NCBI GenBank assembly: GCA_012934845.2
Contig: WNNJ02001377.1
Location: forward strand, 22,386-86,385
DNA: 64,000 bases
Source of the DNA: Pomphorhynchus laevis
Lineage: Eukaryota; Acanthocephala; Palaeacanthocephala; Echinorhynchida; Pomphorhynchidae
Direction of reading: 5' to 3'
A program made the translations under genes and the position numbers. This document shows, one piece after another, positions 32,755-42,979 of the stretch. Under the pieces are notes generated by a model. It had not been told where the DNA came from. It did not search any database and was given only the letters and a program-made list of their open reading frames with translations. Position 1 is the first letter of the stretch, and each line of letters opens with the position of its first letter.

Positions 32755-32990
32755 AAGCAGATTAATCAGATCAGATAACTGAATCTAAGTATTTTATACT
32801 AAATATAAATTAAAAATAAAGATAAAAAATTATAAATAATAAATGATTTTTTAAGATTTTATACAATTAACGTTTACATAACAGTAAAATATATAATTAA
32901 GATTTAAAATAAAAATCAATATGTATATGAATTTACGTTATTATACGAATAAAAATAAAGATTAATATTAAATAAAAAATTACTATAATT
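32755..32990 (-). repeat. Naiad-type end relic
   Basis: Begins AATCAGATCAGATAACTGA and continues AT-rich. The inner part (about 32870-32925) also occurs reversed at 3855-3910. The same opening words stand at 15993, 34021 and (reversed) 62220. Confidence 0.5.
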
Positions 32991-33000
32991 TCTTTAACAG

Positions 33001-33530
33001 CCGTCTACGTCCCCTGTTGACTGGAGCCAAATGGTCTCAGACGAATTGACTCAAACGACCCAATGGTGGATATTTTATACCATGGGATATCACAAAGCTC
33101 TTGGTATTGGCTTTACATGTCCAAACACGCTGGCAAAGAATCACATTACTCGTGCCATCGATGACACAGGATGTGTCGCAACGGATGCATGGGAATTTAA
33201 AACGAACAAGTACGATGGTATTGACCATACTCAATACTCATTTGTGTCGTTTGCCATCGAGACACTTGGAGCATTTGGACCTTCGACCACCAAGTTCTTC
33301 CGGGATTTGGGAAGGAGGCTAGGTCGGGTTACTGCATACCATCGCGCAGGTTCATTCCTCATACAACGCCTAAGCGCTGCTGTTTAAAGGGCAATGCGGC
33401 ATGTATGCTGGACGCGATTATTGCCGCGTTTGCTACCCAAACAGAAGGTGAAGTTCACGATACAGGCAAACAAGGAATGTTTTACGACTATGACCAGGGC
33501 CGATTAGATAAAGACGTCATGGATTGAGCG
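33001..33530 (+). pseudogene. C-terminal fragment of a retroelement RT protein
   Basis: The frame 33031-33387 reads FVSFAIETLGAFGPSTTKFF, then LGRRLGRVTAYHRAGSFLIQ, then in the next frame AVQRGNAACMLDAI. This pattern (ETLG.FG...FF.DLGRR, FL.QRLS.A.QRGNA) is a well-known C-terminal end of LINE-type RT proteins in invertebrates. A frameshift lies near 33385. TTTCTTTAACAG just upstream resembles a splice acceptor but is probably chance. Confidence 0.55.
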
Positions 33531-33680
33531 GAAGATACTTGATGAAATCGACTGAGAATGACATCGATGTCTTGTCAGTAGAAACGACAGCTGGATGGAC
33601 AGAGGAAAGAGACGAAGTTTAAATAAAATTTTCAAAATATTTTGTTGTTTTGAATAAATTTTTAATAATATTCTGGTGTT

Positions 33681-33875
33681 TTGAATACCTTCTATACCTA
33701 TTTGCAGTTTCCCTACGATTATGTCATTCCAAAAAGTGAAAATGTGAAAATTGTTTATGGCGGAAATCGTATTTTAGAAAGTTTTATTATGTTTATTGAA
33801 ACTAAAGGAATATCAGAATCAGCAATTGTGGGCAAGGATAAATCCATACCTGTTTTGAATATTATAAAATTATAA
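33681..33875 (+). CDS. Unrecognised 64-residue ORF
   Basis: Hydrophilic, protein-like composition (PYDYVIPKSENVKIVYGG, then FIMFIETKGISESAIVGKD). A pyrimidine-rich CTATTTGCAG at 33697-33706 could be an acceptor, making it an exon rather than an ORF with this Met. No family recognised; possibly a decayed exon or mobile-element piece. Confidence 0.25.
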   Translation: MNTFYTYLQFPYDYVIPKSENVKIVYGGNRILESFIMFIETKGISESAIVGKDKSIPVLNIIKL

Positions 33876-34018
33876 GAAAAATAAAAAAACCATGAAACTT
33901 GCATGAAAATTAACAGAAAAATAATGTCGTATCAAGAATACATAGTTTCAGTATTTCTAACATGAGTTATATTACCGCGAAAATAAAGTCCACATGTCAA
34001 TAATAACATGCCAGTAGA

Positions 34019-34260
34019 ACAAATCAGATCAGAAAACTGTCTACGTATTTTTAAATAATTTTTTAAGATTTTATACAATTTATATTTATATCAAGTAAAA
34101 ATTTAAAGTTAAAATTTAAAATAAAAGTCAATTTTTATGAATTGAATAATAAATAACAGACTATGTATAATAATTAGGATTGGACGTTATCAGAGGAGCT
34201 GATGATGTATAAGAATAAGGAACTGATATAAGGAATTATATAGGGAACTGATAATGCATA
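34019..34260 (-). repeat. Naiad-type end relic
   Basis: Opens AAATCAGATCAGAAAACTG and GTCTACG, then AT-rich, then AATAAATAACAGAC and a drifted form of the structured module (GAGGAGCTGATGATG). Confidence 0.6.
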
Positions 34261-34679
34261 ACAATAACACGAAAATAAGAATACGATAGACACGTATCAA
34301 CGAACTGAACACAGCAATTTGTCTACGAATAATTCAGTAAGAAATATTTTAGAAACTGGGTAAATATATTCCGAACCTCTTCCGATTACCTAGTGTCAGT
34401 ACGCCCATAATTTCATAAGCTAACTCCCACGAAAATTCCAAAACTTTAGTGTGAAATGTGACTCTTTAATGATTGCAGTCGTGCTTGGCCACTCGATATT
34501 GCAATGCTCAAATTACAGCGATATTAAAACAACTAAACGGACGATCAGAAAATAAATAAAGACTTTCTAAGTTACAAAAGCTCCGTAATAGGAAAAGAAA
34601 GAAAACCATACGTGGATGTTGAGAATATTCACCAACTTTTCAAACAAGAACTATTTGAGTATTTCCTGTAATAATTACG
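34261..34679. other. Unassigned spacer
   Basis: No gene, repeat edge or RNA recognised. Confidence 0.4.
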
Positions 34680-36160
34680 GCCTAAAGTCCAAAAAGATCT
34701 GAACTGCCGACTGCGCCAGCGCGCCGCTTTCCGACTGAACCATTTGGGGTCTCTCATCTCTCTAGGAGTCTAGTCGATGCGGAATATGGTCGGTAATCTC
34801 AAGATGATGAGCTTGAGAACCCTTAGTCTTTGCACTGAGGGGCGTCTTTTAGAGTAGATGACTAATCCTCTAATTGCCCAAGTATTCCAAAGGCTACTTG
34901 GCTTTTCCCATCAAATGACAGATGCTGATCACGCTTTCGGGCCAACCTAGCTCTATTCAAGATACGTTTAAGTCTATCCAGGTGAGCTTTCGCCAACCAG
35001 TTAACCGTAATAGTGAACCACAGATATGTTACTCACTAGTGAAGGTGGGGAGTGGTTAAGACTGCAAAATGGAAGAAAGAGAGGAAAGTACTAATCTCTT
35101 AAGTTTTTTAAGTTTTAGGTAGCTAGTTTTTTAATCTTAAAAATAAATGGCTGATGTCCGAGACTACATATTTGCACGTGACCAGAAAACAAGGCTATGC
35201 TATTATCAGCGTATACCATAAGATGTTAATCGCGTTAAAATGTTTTGAAAAGTATAATGGAGACAGCAAGATATAAGTAAGAAGAAAGTGGGGAGCCTTA
35301 AGGCACACCTGTAATAGGGTTGAACTGAGGTGCATCAGGGTAGTCTTCATAGAAGAACGCTTGGATACAACAATATCTACATCCTGTTAACAATTCTAAC
35401 AGGCAATTCGATGGAACTGAGAGAAGAGATAACGAAACTGATGCACTTCATCAATTGTTAAATGGACCGAACGATCTTTGGCAAATCCGTGACAACTGGG
35501 CGGATTAAATTACGAATGCTTAAATGATCGCGTATTCTACGCGCAAGCGTTTTTTCCTAGATGGAGATGTAGAAATTTTTAATCGAAATGTTCCGCAGGT
35601 CTTTTGGGCATAAAATAAATTTTTTCTTTGGTTAAAATATACGTCGGTTACATCCGGCTACATCGGATGGTGAGGCTAAAAGCATTGTGACGGCCACTTC
35701 TCTTCTTTGATCGGATGCCAAAAGCTGACAAACTCGAGAAGATATTGGAGCGATGGATTTGGAGGAGCACAATTCTCCAAATAAGTTGGCCCCAGGAGTT
35801 AGGGATCTCCGTAACAGATTAGTATCTGCTTCTGAAGTCACCCCAAGGCAGAATTGTTTGGGGAGAAAGCGTGGCTCCATAATTATGTAGAGCTAGTGAC
35901 TACTCCAAAACTCTATCAAGGCCAACGCTAACAATCTAACCCGATGACATCTTCCGCCAGCATACAAACTTCTCCTTCTTGAATATCTACCAGTAGGAAG
36001 CCTGAGAGTGACTGAGACAAGCAATACTCGTCCTGTCCCTACTTTGCTGGAGTCTCTATCTAGAACTCCAGTATTCATTCGAGAGAGCCTACCTAAATGA
36101 TCAGAGAATGGGAAGTGTAGCAATTTTGTATGGACCCTTAGCAAGTAAATATGTATGTAC
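34680..36160 (-). mobile_element. LINE family B, copy 3 (fragment)
   Basis: Minus-strand pieces match LINE B ORF2 in order: the linker and VCQLLASDQRREVAVTMLLA at about 35632-35880, the RT core near 35300-35600, and the tail with GRKRRAG-like sequence near 34700. It is internally deleted and has no ORF1. Confidence 0.65.
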
Positions 36161-36199
36161 CAGGTCCAAAAGAATTATCTAAGCTTTAGATAAAAAAAT

Positions 36200-36605
36200 T
36201 GTGATTCACTCTCAACGTGTTTACGAGATATTATCAGTCGACCGAATCATAGTTCTATGTAGCATCGTGGATTTTCCATGGAAGCTAATCTTAATCTCAA
36301 AGCTCGCTTAACAGCAACTGAATCAAATATAGCATTAAATCAACCCCGCTCTGTGCATAAACAACTACATAGTATTAACTTGGAAATGAATTGTCGTCAA
36401 AGGGTATAACCGGGATAATGATCAAACCGAAGATCATTATATGATAGAAAACTTTAAAGTCCGAAAGTTGGTTTGCAAAAGTATATTAGAAGTGTACCGC
36501 CAGTCTCTCAATCAGTCAAAGATTGTTCAACCCATCATTATCTGATCTCCGGGTTTCACAATGTATTGAATAACAAAGTGATAGTTTACTGAATGCAACC
36601 GAGTC
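36200..36605 (+). pseudogene. Coding-like fragment, copy 1 of an unknown pair
   Basis: Part B (36203-36440) and part A (about 36525-36605) resemble 37965-38220 and 37818-37960. One frame gives SQRVYEILSVDR; another SDLRVSQCIE and QSDSLL. Too short and broken to name. Confidence 0.35.
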
Positions 36606-36889
36606 TTCTTATGCTTATACAATATCATTTTCTCTTACAATCGTTAAGGTATTTTCATCTATTCAGAACGTAAGAAAATTATCATTTATTAAAAAAGATA
36701 ACATTTAGTTCATAATTTGCTGAAAGTACATTACTTCAAATCGTTAATGAAGTTTCGAACGATAATATTTTTGAAAATCGGTAGCTTTATGTTTAAAACA
36801 TAAAAAACATTCTTGTACGATTATATTGATCCAATGACTGCAGAAACTATACCAAGTAACTCAAGTTAGACAAAGATTGTTTAAATAAA

Positions 36890-37789
36890 TAATACAAATT
36901 TATTTAACGTGGCAAATGCGTGCCAGCAGCACGCTTACAAGTCCACAAACAAAAATGAAAAAGTCAAGCAGATAAATTGTTTAAATGGGATCGGATTTGG
37001 CGTTTAAAGCACGGCAAGAAGGTTGATTGGCGTATATAAATGGGCAAATGATTCCACGATAGAGGAGCAGCCACCGGGAAGGAGCGGAGTCTAAAGGAGA
37101 TAGAGTAGTGTGGGACATGTAAAAGAAGGGAATTACAGGAACACAAGGAACAGTAAACAGAACGAGAATTATCAAGAAAAGGAAGGTTGAGAAATGAAGT
37201 GCTATGAGAAGTTACAAGTCGGAAAGCAACGAGTAGAAGACGAATTTGAATACGACAATAAATTGTAGGCAAATCGAGAGAAGCAAGATGGTGAGATGTA
37301 TGATCAAAACGACGAAGACGGGGAGAATTCGGACGGAGGCGTTGACGATGCGTTGTAGAAGAGTGGATTTAGGTGAGTTGAAAAATAGCCTAAGACAATA
37401 ATCGAGTCTAGAAAAAAGGAGAGAAGATATGAGAGTCATACAAGAAGGGAAATCGATCAATGTACCAACTTGGCGGAGGTTGCGGAGTATCAAGGTAGAT
37501 GAGCGTACTTTATCTCTAACGAAATGTTTAAGTGAAAGTCGGTTGTCGAAATGGAAGCTTAGGAAAACGAGATTATCAACGATAGGAAGGATCGTAGAAT
37601 TTAATGATACGGAGAAATGTTCTAAGCCGAAGCGTCGAGGTAGGATCCACATAATTTTGGATTTATCAGGATTTAGAGAAAGGCGAAGAGAAGAAAGATC
37701 ATTAGAAATTGAAACAACACAGTCGGAAGCAGATACACTAAGATCGTGAATACGATAAACAGGTGTATGAGCATAGTTGAGAATGTCAT
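36890..37789 (-). mobile_element. LINE family C, copy 2, 5'-truncated
   Basis: Holds the RT tail (MWILPRRFGLEHFSVSLNS, SLLFSRLDYCLRLFFNSPKST, VAAPLSWNHLPIYIRQST) in two frames (37652-37212, 37272-36964) and the 3' stem-loop (36909-36946). Similarity to copy 1 stops near 37789. A GAAGATGG/CCATCTTC foldback lies at 37800-37821. Confidence 0.8.
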
Positions 37790-37799
37790 ATCATGACAT

Positions 37800-38220
37800 G
37801 AAGATGGCTTAAACCATCTTCATCCGATCATCGGGCTTTTCAATATTTTGAACAACAAAGGGATAGCTTATATACTGCTAATAATTTGTCTTGTGTTTGT
37901 AGTAAGCGTATGTTAAACAAATATGCTCGTATTAGACCAGGAAGAAGTAGATCATCAGCATTCAATTAAAAAATTGGGATTCGCGCTCAACCTGTTTACG
38001 AGATATTAGCAGTCGACGAAAACAGTGACGTGTATGGTATTCGTGTGGAAGCAAATCTCGATATTACAGCTTTGCACCTTCAATCGCATCAAATATATCA
38101 CCGAGTCAGCAGACGCTTGTATAATCAACAACATAGTCTTGACTTGAAAATGAATTTTCGGAAAAAGGCACGAACGGTGCAATGATCGAACCAGATGTTT
38201 TTAGTCCATTATATATAAAT
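37800..38220 (+). pseudogene. Coding-like fragment, copy 2 of an unknown pair
   Basis: One frame with a single stop reads DHRAFQYFEQQRDSLYTAN, CSKRMLNKYARIRPGRSRSS, then IRAQPVYEILAVDENSDVYG and IYHRVSRRLYNQQHSLDLK to a stop at about 38185. Composition is protein-like and basic at the end. It resembles 36200-36605, where the two parts appear in swapped order. I do not recognise a family. Confidence 0.4.
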
Positions 38221-38596
38221 AGAGCATAAGTAGTAACAGTCCAAAATCATAGTACTCAATCACAATGTCATTGCATTTCTAATTGGTGATAATGCGGGTT
38301 TTGTTTCTACACTATAAAATGCTCAACATAAAAATCCTGCTAAAATCTCAGGAATTTCGTAATATTTGATCATTGTTAATGTGCCTACCTTGCCCGAAAG
38401 GGCATTACTAATTTTCGTCTCGGTAGTACATTACCAACGACTACTTAAATTTCTAAATACCACGCATTTCGCCAGATAACGCTTCGATGGATTCATTATC
38501 CAACAGATGAAATACCCAATAACTTATTTAATATAAAAACAATGGCTTATTATAATGTATTTTCGCAATGCTGAAATATTGGAGTAGCTGTTCCGC

Positions 38597-38764
38597 CTTC
38601 ATGACTCCTTAATGTTAAACAGGACACGAGATGTGTATAAAATATCGCTTAAAGCCTCGAATAAGGCATCGACTTTAGTCGATCGCATCTTTGAACGATG
38701 GAAGCCTTCAGTGGCCAACAGCTGTACTTATGCACAATTCAAACTTAAACTCTTAATTTCTTGA
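38597..38764 (+). pseudogene. LINE RT C-terminal fragment
   Basis: A 55-residue frame (RDVYKISLKASNKAST, FERWKPSVANSCTYAQFKLK) followed by a stop fits the end of CR1/jockey RT proteins (..R....WN.LP..V....S...FK..L). Confidence 0.4.
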
Positions 38765-38935
38765 TATTTTTTATTTCATCTTGTTTTTATATTTCTACTT
38801 CTTACTTCAATGTGATGTTTTCCCTCGAGCTTTGGCGCCTTTGGAAGTCGATATATAATAACAAGATCAAATTAAGAACATCTGCTTAATCAGATTATTA
38901 AGTCTCTCATAGAGCGTAGCATTTTACAGCGCGTG

Positions 38936-39095
38936 GAGTGAAGGTGGTAGATCTTTATAGATCTTGTTCCAGCCTGCAACCGCCTTAAGCAGGGCAGCCC
39001 CCTGTCAGATGCTGCTGGATGGCCCGTTGTAAGTTTAGTCTGAGTCAACTAAACTAGGTGGCGACACCGAAAAAGCAACGTTAAAAATCATGACT
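38936..39095 (+). ncRNA. Structured leader upstream of the Naiad-type ORF
   Basis: An unusually GC-rich, foldable block in AT-rich DNA. AAGGTGGT (38941-38948) pairs with ACCGCCTT (38979-38986), enclosing AGATC/GATCT. CAGGG/CCCTG is at 38990-39004. CGTTG (39025-39029) pairs with CAACG (39076-39080), closing a three-way junction of GTTTAGT/ACTAAAC (39033-39054) and GGTG-GCGA-CACC (39057-39068). The words TTAAGCAGGG and TGGATGG recall 5S rRNA. Function unknown; it may be the 5' UTR of the PLE or an older SINE-like piece. Confidence 0.4.
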
Positions 39096-39105
39096 TAAAA
39101 GTTAC

Positions 39106-39360
39106 ATGTACTCAACAATATTGGAAAAATACGTAAGTACTAGTGATTTCAATTTTAGATCTTTTAAATGTAACAGAAAAAATTGTATAGTTTGTGATGT
39201 TATAAATAATAATAATTGTATCGTAAGTAATACGACAAACAAATGTTTTTCATTAAATATTAATAATAATTGTAACTGCAATACCGCAGGTGTAGTGTAT
39301 CTAATACAATGCACATGTGGATTGCAATATATAGGAAAAACATCAAATGTTAAAAACTAG
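39106..39360 (+). CDS. GIY-YIG endonuclease, N-terminal part (Naiad-type PLE)
   Basis: 84 residues. A Cys cluster (FKCNRKNCIVCD, then NCNCNTAG) leads into VVYLIQCTCGLQYIGKTSN, the VVY...QYIG core of GIY-YIG nucleases. The rest of the fold is in the next frame (39347 on): LKTRFRQHIYNIQ gives the catalytic Arg region and LLEKEDFWIKTLNSMYPLG the Glu helix. The two frames overlap by 14 bases. This enzyme nicks target DNA. Upstream frames show no more of it, so the start is uncertain. Confidence 0.75.
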   Translation: MYSTILEKYVSTSDFNFRSFKCNRKNCIVCDVINNNNCIVSNTTNKCFSLNINNNCNCNTAGVVYLIQCTCGLQYIGKTSNVKN

Positions 39361-41815
39361 GTTTAGGCAACACATATATAATATACAGCATAATAGTCAA
39401 ACTATATTTCATAAACATATGAGATTAATAGGACATGATATTAAAAACTGTAAATTATTTATTTTAGAACATATTATCGAAGAAAACATTTCAATATTAA
39501 ATCAAAAACTATTAGAAAAAGAAGATTTTTGGATTAAAACGCTTAATTCCATGTACCCATTAGGATTGAATGACGTGGTACAAGGAATTGGCAGAAGTAG
39601 TATAATACATAATAAACAACTATATTATAATAATCCGGTTAAACGCAAACCAAGAAGTCATGGTGATAAAAGGAATAGGAAAAATAGAGTTAAAAATATT
39701 AAAAAAGATATGTATATAAATGAACAATTAGAAATGTTAAAACAACTTTTAAGTGATAATAAGCTAAAAGATCTTTATGTAAATATAAGAAGTTTTTCTA
39801 AAGATATCATATGTTCAATAAATCAAAAATTAATTAACGACTATGATAGGCTAAGTTGTATAATAGACAGTTATTGTAATACAAAATACTATAATCATAC
39901 AATAAATGTAAATAATAACAATAGAAAATATACATTAACCATAAACTTCATTAATAAATGTATAGATAACATAAATATAGCCGGACTTTTAAATAATTCT
40001 AAAAGTAAAGAAATAATAGGGTCAGATTTAAGTAAATATATTCCTAAAATAAGGTATAAACTCCTACCACCATTAGGACGAAAAATTTGTAATTATAATA
40101 AAGAATTAAAATCAATATGTAACGATAATATTAGAAACATAATGGAAACAGAATGCAATTGTAAAAGTCTTAGTTTTGATAAAATAAATGAACATATATG
40201 TACCCATAATCTAGAATTAATTGAAAATTGTGAATTAAGAAAGCTGCTATCAAAAGGGTATAAATATAGATTAAATAACAACAACGACAAAAATAAAATT
40301 TACAGTTCGTTATATAATAACTTAAATGATTACTTTAGTAAGCTGATTAATAGTGAAAGCTCGAATATATCTAAGATAAAAATTTGGAAAGATTATATAT
40401 TTGATAAAATTAAAAATAAAATGAAAATAACAAACAATTATAAAAGGAAAGATAAAATTAATAAAGATATGTATAAAGAACTTACTAAATTAAAGGATAA
40501 CTATATAATAACAACTATTGATAAAGCTAGTAATAACTTTGTCTTCATATGCAAAAAGCTTTATTATGATATACTAATGAAAGAGGTTAATTCTAATGAT
40601 TTAAATGTAAATCCAACATATGAACGTAGTGAGTTGAGTTTAGAAACAATTATTACAAGTCACTGTTCTATAATGGATAAAAAGGGTATAAAGGTTGAAT
40701 TAGATAATAAAACTATACCTATATTATATTGGAATCCAAAATTACATAAAAATCCAATAAAACCTAGGTTCATATGTAGTGCGTTTAAATGTACATTAAA
40801 ACCACTTTCTGTCTATATGAATAAAATACTTAAAGTAATTAAAGCACATTTTAAAAAATATTGCAAGGTAATCGAAATTAATACTGGTATAAAACACTAT
40901 TTCAGTATTAATTCTACAAAAGAATTTTTAGAACAGACAAAAGGAATAAATTTTCAAAATATAAATACATACGATTTTAGTACGCTTTATACAAATCTAG
41001 ATTTAGTAGATATTAAAGAAGCGTTAGTAAAATTAATTAATCTTATATTCGGAAAAAGATATACATATATATGTTATAATAATTATAACGCCTATCTAAC
41101 AAAAATTAAACCATCAAATAAATATAAATATATGGATAAAATTGAATTAATAGAATCCTTAAATATTTTGATAAATCAAAATTATTTAAAAGTAGGGACA
41201 TCTATATTTAGACAAGTAAAAGGTGTTCCAATGGGTGGTAATAGTAGCCCAATTATAGCTGACTTGTTTTTAAGCTTTATAGAATATGAATTTGTTCATA
41301 ACTGTGTAAAAACTAAATCTAAACAATATAAATATATGAAATATATGTTTCGATACATTGATGATATATGTGTATTTAATTCTAATAATTTTTATTCAAT
41401 TAGTGAGCACATTTATCCAGAAAGCCTTATTCTTAACAAAACCAATATTAATGATAAAGAAGGTGTATATCTAGATATGAACATTAAATTAACATTAACT
41501 AAAACTACTATTAATTTATATCGTAAAGATGACATATTTAAATTTACAAGAAACATATTTTTGCATGAGCATTCATGCATACCATATAATATAAAATATA
41601 ATACATTAAATAATGAAATTTTAAGAATTGCAACAATATGTAATAATATTGGCTTTCTTCAAAATCATTTAAATAATTTAATAGATACATATTTTAAACT
41701 AGGTTACTATAAAAATAACATCAAGCAGAAAATAGTAAAATATATAAATCAACACAATAATATAAATAAATTTAAACTCTTAAGTGGCAAATTTTTATGG
41801 ATGGATAATAAATAA
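39347..41815 (+). CDS. Naiad-type PLE polyprotein: GIY-YIG end, CCHH motif, RT
   Basis: 822 residues open. 1-80: rest of the GIY-YIG domain. 80-125: basic linker (KRKPRSHGDKRNRKNRVK). 270-287: ECNC...HICTH, a Cys2-His2 pattern followed by NLELIENCELRKLLSKGYKY, a block shared by Naiad elements. RT: TIDKASNNFVF 389-399, PKLHK 464-468, YDFSTLYTNL 542-551, GVPMGGNSSP 626-635, YIDD 670-673. It copies element RNA at a nicked end, in the nucleus. Codon use is extremely AT-rich, like the flanking DNA. All RT motifs are intact, so with the overlapping 39106 ORF it could belong to a live family. Confidence 0.85.
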   Translation: MLKTRFRQHIYNIQHNSQTIFHKHMRLIGHDIKNCKLFILEHIIEENISILNQKLLEKEDFWIKTLNSMYPLGLNDVVQGIGRSSIIHNKQLYYNNPVKRKPRSHGDKRNRKNRVKNIKKDMYINEQLEMLKQLLSDNKLKDLYVNIRSFSKDIICSINQKLINDYDRLSCIIDSYCNTKYYNHTINVNNNNRKYTLTINFINKCIDNINIAGLLNNSKSKEIIGSDLSKYIPKIRYKLLPPLGRKICNYNKELKSICNDNIRNIMETECNCKSLSFDKINEHICTHNLELIENCELRKLLSKGYKYRLNNNNDKNKIYSSLYNNLNDYFSKLINSESSNISKIKIWKDYIFDKIKNKMKITNNYKRKDKINKDMYKELTKLKDNYIITTIDKASNNFVFICKKLYYDILMKEVNSNDLNVNPTYERSELSLETIITSHCSIMDKKGIKVELDNKTIPILYWNPKLHKNPIKPRFICSAFKCTLKPLSVYMNKILKVIKAHFKKYCKVIEINTGIKHYFSINSTKEFLEQTKGINFQNINTYDFSTLYTNLDLVDIKEALVKLINLIFGKRYTYICYNNYNAYLTKIKPSNKYKYMDKIELIESLNILINQNYLKVGTSIFRQVKGVPMGGNSSPIIADLFLSFIEYEFVHNCVKTKSKQYKYMKYMFRYIDDICVFNSNNFYSISEHIYPESLILNKTNINDKEGVYLDMNIKLTLTKTTINLYRKDDIFKFTRNIFLHEHSCIPYNIKYNTLNNEILRIATICNNIGFLQNHLNNLIDTYFKLGYYKNNIKQKIVKYINQHNNINKFKLLSGKFLWMDNK

Positions 41816-42190
41816 TATACTTTGCATTAGAATAACGATACTAGATAGTTATTTCAGAGGAAATACATCATTAGCATGTATTTGGCCCCGCTGCTATGTT
41901 GGGTAGAGGAGTTAGGGGCCGAAACCTGATAGCATAGCAGTTCCTCCTGATGACCTCTAATTCTTATTCTGATACAACGTCTGTTATTTATTAGTCAATT
42001 CATAAAAATGACGTTTATTTTAAATTTTATTTTTTATTTTTTATTTTTTAACTTGATTTAAATTATAGAAAATCTAAAAACAATTATTAATTTTATTATT
42101 TAATTATTAAATTTTGATTTAGCATTATTATGTTTTGTTTATTTTATAATTATATAACAATACGTAGACTCAGTTAGCTGATTTAATTGA
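41816..42190 (+). repeat. End repeat (pseudo-LTR) of the Naiad-type PLE
   Basis: Same as 9495-9856 (reverse) and, with drift, 7893-8260 (reverse), 61985-62240, 62840-63240 and 63836-64000. Contains the structured module, then an AT-rich part, and ends CGTAGACTCAGTTAGCTGATTT in two blocks. Confidence 0.85.
41861..41953 (+). ncRNA. Conserved three-helix module in the Naiad-type end repeat
   Basis: Hairpin AAATACAT/ATGTATTT (41861-41883), then in order: a GGCCCC 41884-41889, b CTGCTATG 41891-41898, c AGGAG 41907-41911, a' GGGGCC 41915-41920, GAAAC 41921-41925, b' CATAGCAG 41933-41940, c' CTCCT 41944-41948, CTGATGA 41947-41953. Each helix crosses the other two. Relic A keeps a and b by wobbles and changes c/c' to ATGAG/CTCAT. 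The relic at 61995-62029 has AGTAG/CTACT. Such paired changes indicate RNA-level selection in the past. Confidence 0.6.
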
Positions 42191-42399
42191 TTAAAAGTGT
42201 TATAAATGTTTAGAATCATCATAGTATTAATTAAGCAAGTCTTACTCTTCAATTTTCTTTCAATAACATATCATCCTTATTAATGATTTCCTTCTTAAAA
42301 TATGAGTAGAATTTAATCTTACCATCTTTTAATTTTGGCTTTATTTACAGAAGGCACACTTATAAAAACAAGATACTAGATTTATTCTATCATGATCGC

Positions 42400-42979
42400 C
42401 CACTCAAACCATTCTTCCTATTGTTGATCATCTCACTTTCTTCGGAGTTCACTTTGACAACTGTATTTCTATCGATTGATCCGTTCGCGACAAAACATGA
42501 TATTGCAATATCATACTTCGTGACCTTCAGCGTCTTAGAAGCTCTCTTAATTTTAACCAATGTCACTCTCTTATCTCCAGTTTATTGTTTTCTAAGATCG
42601 ACTATTTTATCAGTCTTTTTGCTTTCTCCTCTAAAGTATCACCTCTTCCTCTCCAGCTCCTTGTGAATTCCGCCGTGCGTATCCTTTTTCGCCTCCGCCA
42701 TGAGAGGATTGAAAAAGGACAGCAGTGCTCGCAGCAATGTCATGAGACGAACACCAGTCGATGACTTGAGATTTAGCAAATTCTTTTGAAATTTTAACAG
42801 CAACAGTAATTGAGGGATGAACAGTTGAAAAATTGGAGTCTGAATGATTATTTGTGAAAACAAACAAGATCTGTTTGTTGTCAATGTACTTAGATCGAAA
42901 TTAAGTGACAGCTTTAAAAACTTCCAGTAATCCGAGCAGGAAATATTTGCACCGTTATCCGTATATAGATTAAGAAATC
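42400..42979 (-). pseudogene. Integrase-like retroelement fossil
   Basis: Minus-strand translation shows a YTDNGAN word and, further on, a block with the WCSSHDI ... SSHGGGEKGY pattern seen near the end of retroviral-type integrase cores. It is an old, broken piece of a gypsy-like or related integrase-bearing element; no terminal repeats are visible. LINE B copy 2 inserted right next to it. Confidence 0.35.

Larger units (their letters stand above)
39106..42190 (+). mobile_element. Naiad-type Penelope-like element, copy 2 (longest)
   Basis: N-terminal GIY-YIG endonuclease, then a CCHH-type motif, then PLE RT, then an end repeat with a structured module and terminal TCAGTTAGCTGATTT. The domain order (endonuclease first) is that of the permuted Naiad/Chlamys clade. 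No matching end repeat is visible upstream, so either the 5' unit is lost or only one is needed. Near identity with copy 1 points to recent activity. Confidence 0.85.

Noticed and set aside
38936-39095. A true 5S rRNA gene
   Set aside because: Only parts of the internal promoter region resemble 5S; the 5' and 3' pairing strands do not.
41884-41940. HDV-like ribozyme (a and b as P1 and P2)
   Set aside because: The crossing of a and b is right, but no credible P3 or P4 is visible and the catalytic C context is not convincing.
41921-41953. Canonical hammerhead ribozyme in the Naiad-type end
   Set aside because: GAAAC precedes CTGATGA. In the permuted form this needs hairpins for stems III and I between them; only one weak hairpin fits and there is no room for stem I. 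GAGTTAGGGG/CCTCTAATTC could be stem II, but two extra C bases intervene.
42631-42867. Macro-domain/PARG-like protein
   Set aside because: GGG...EEE looked suggestive, but the surrounding pattern fits an integrase core end better.
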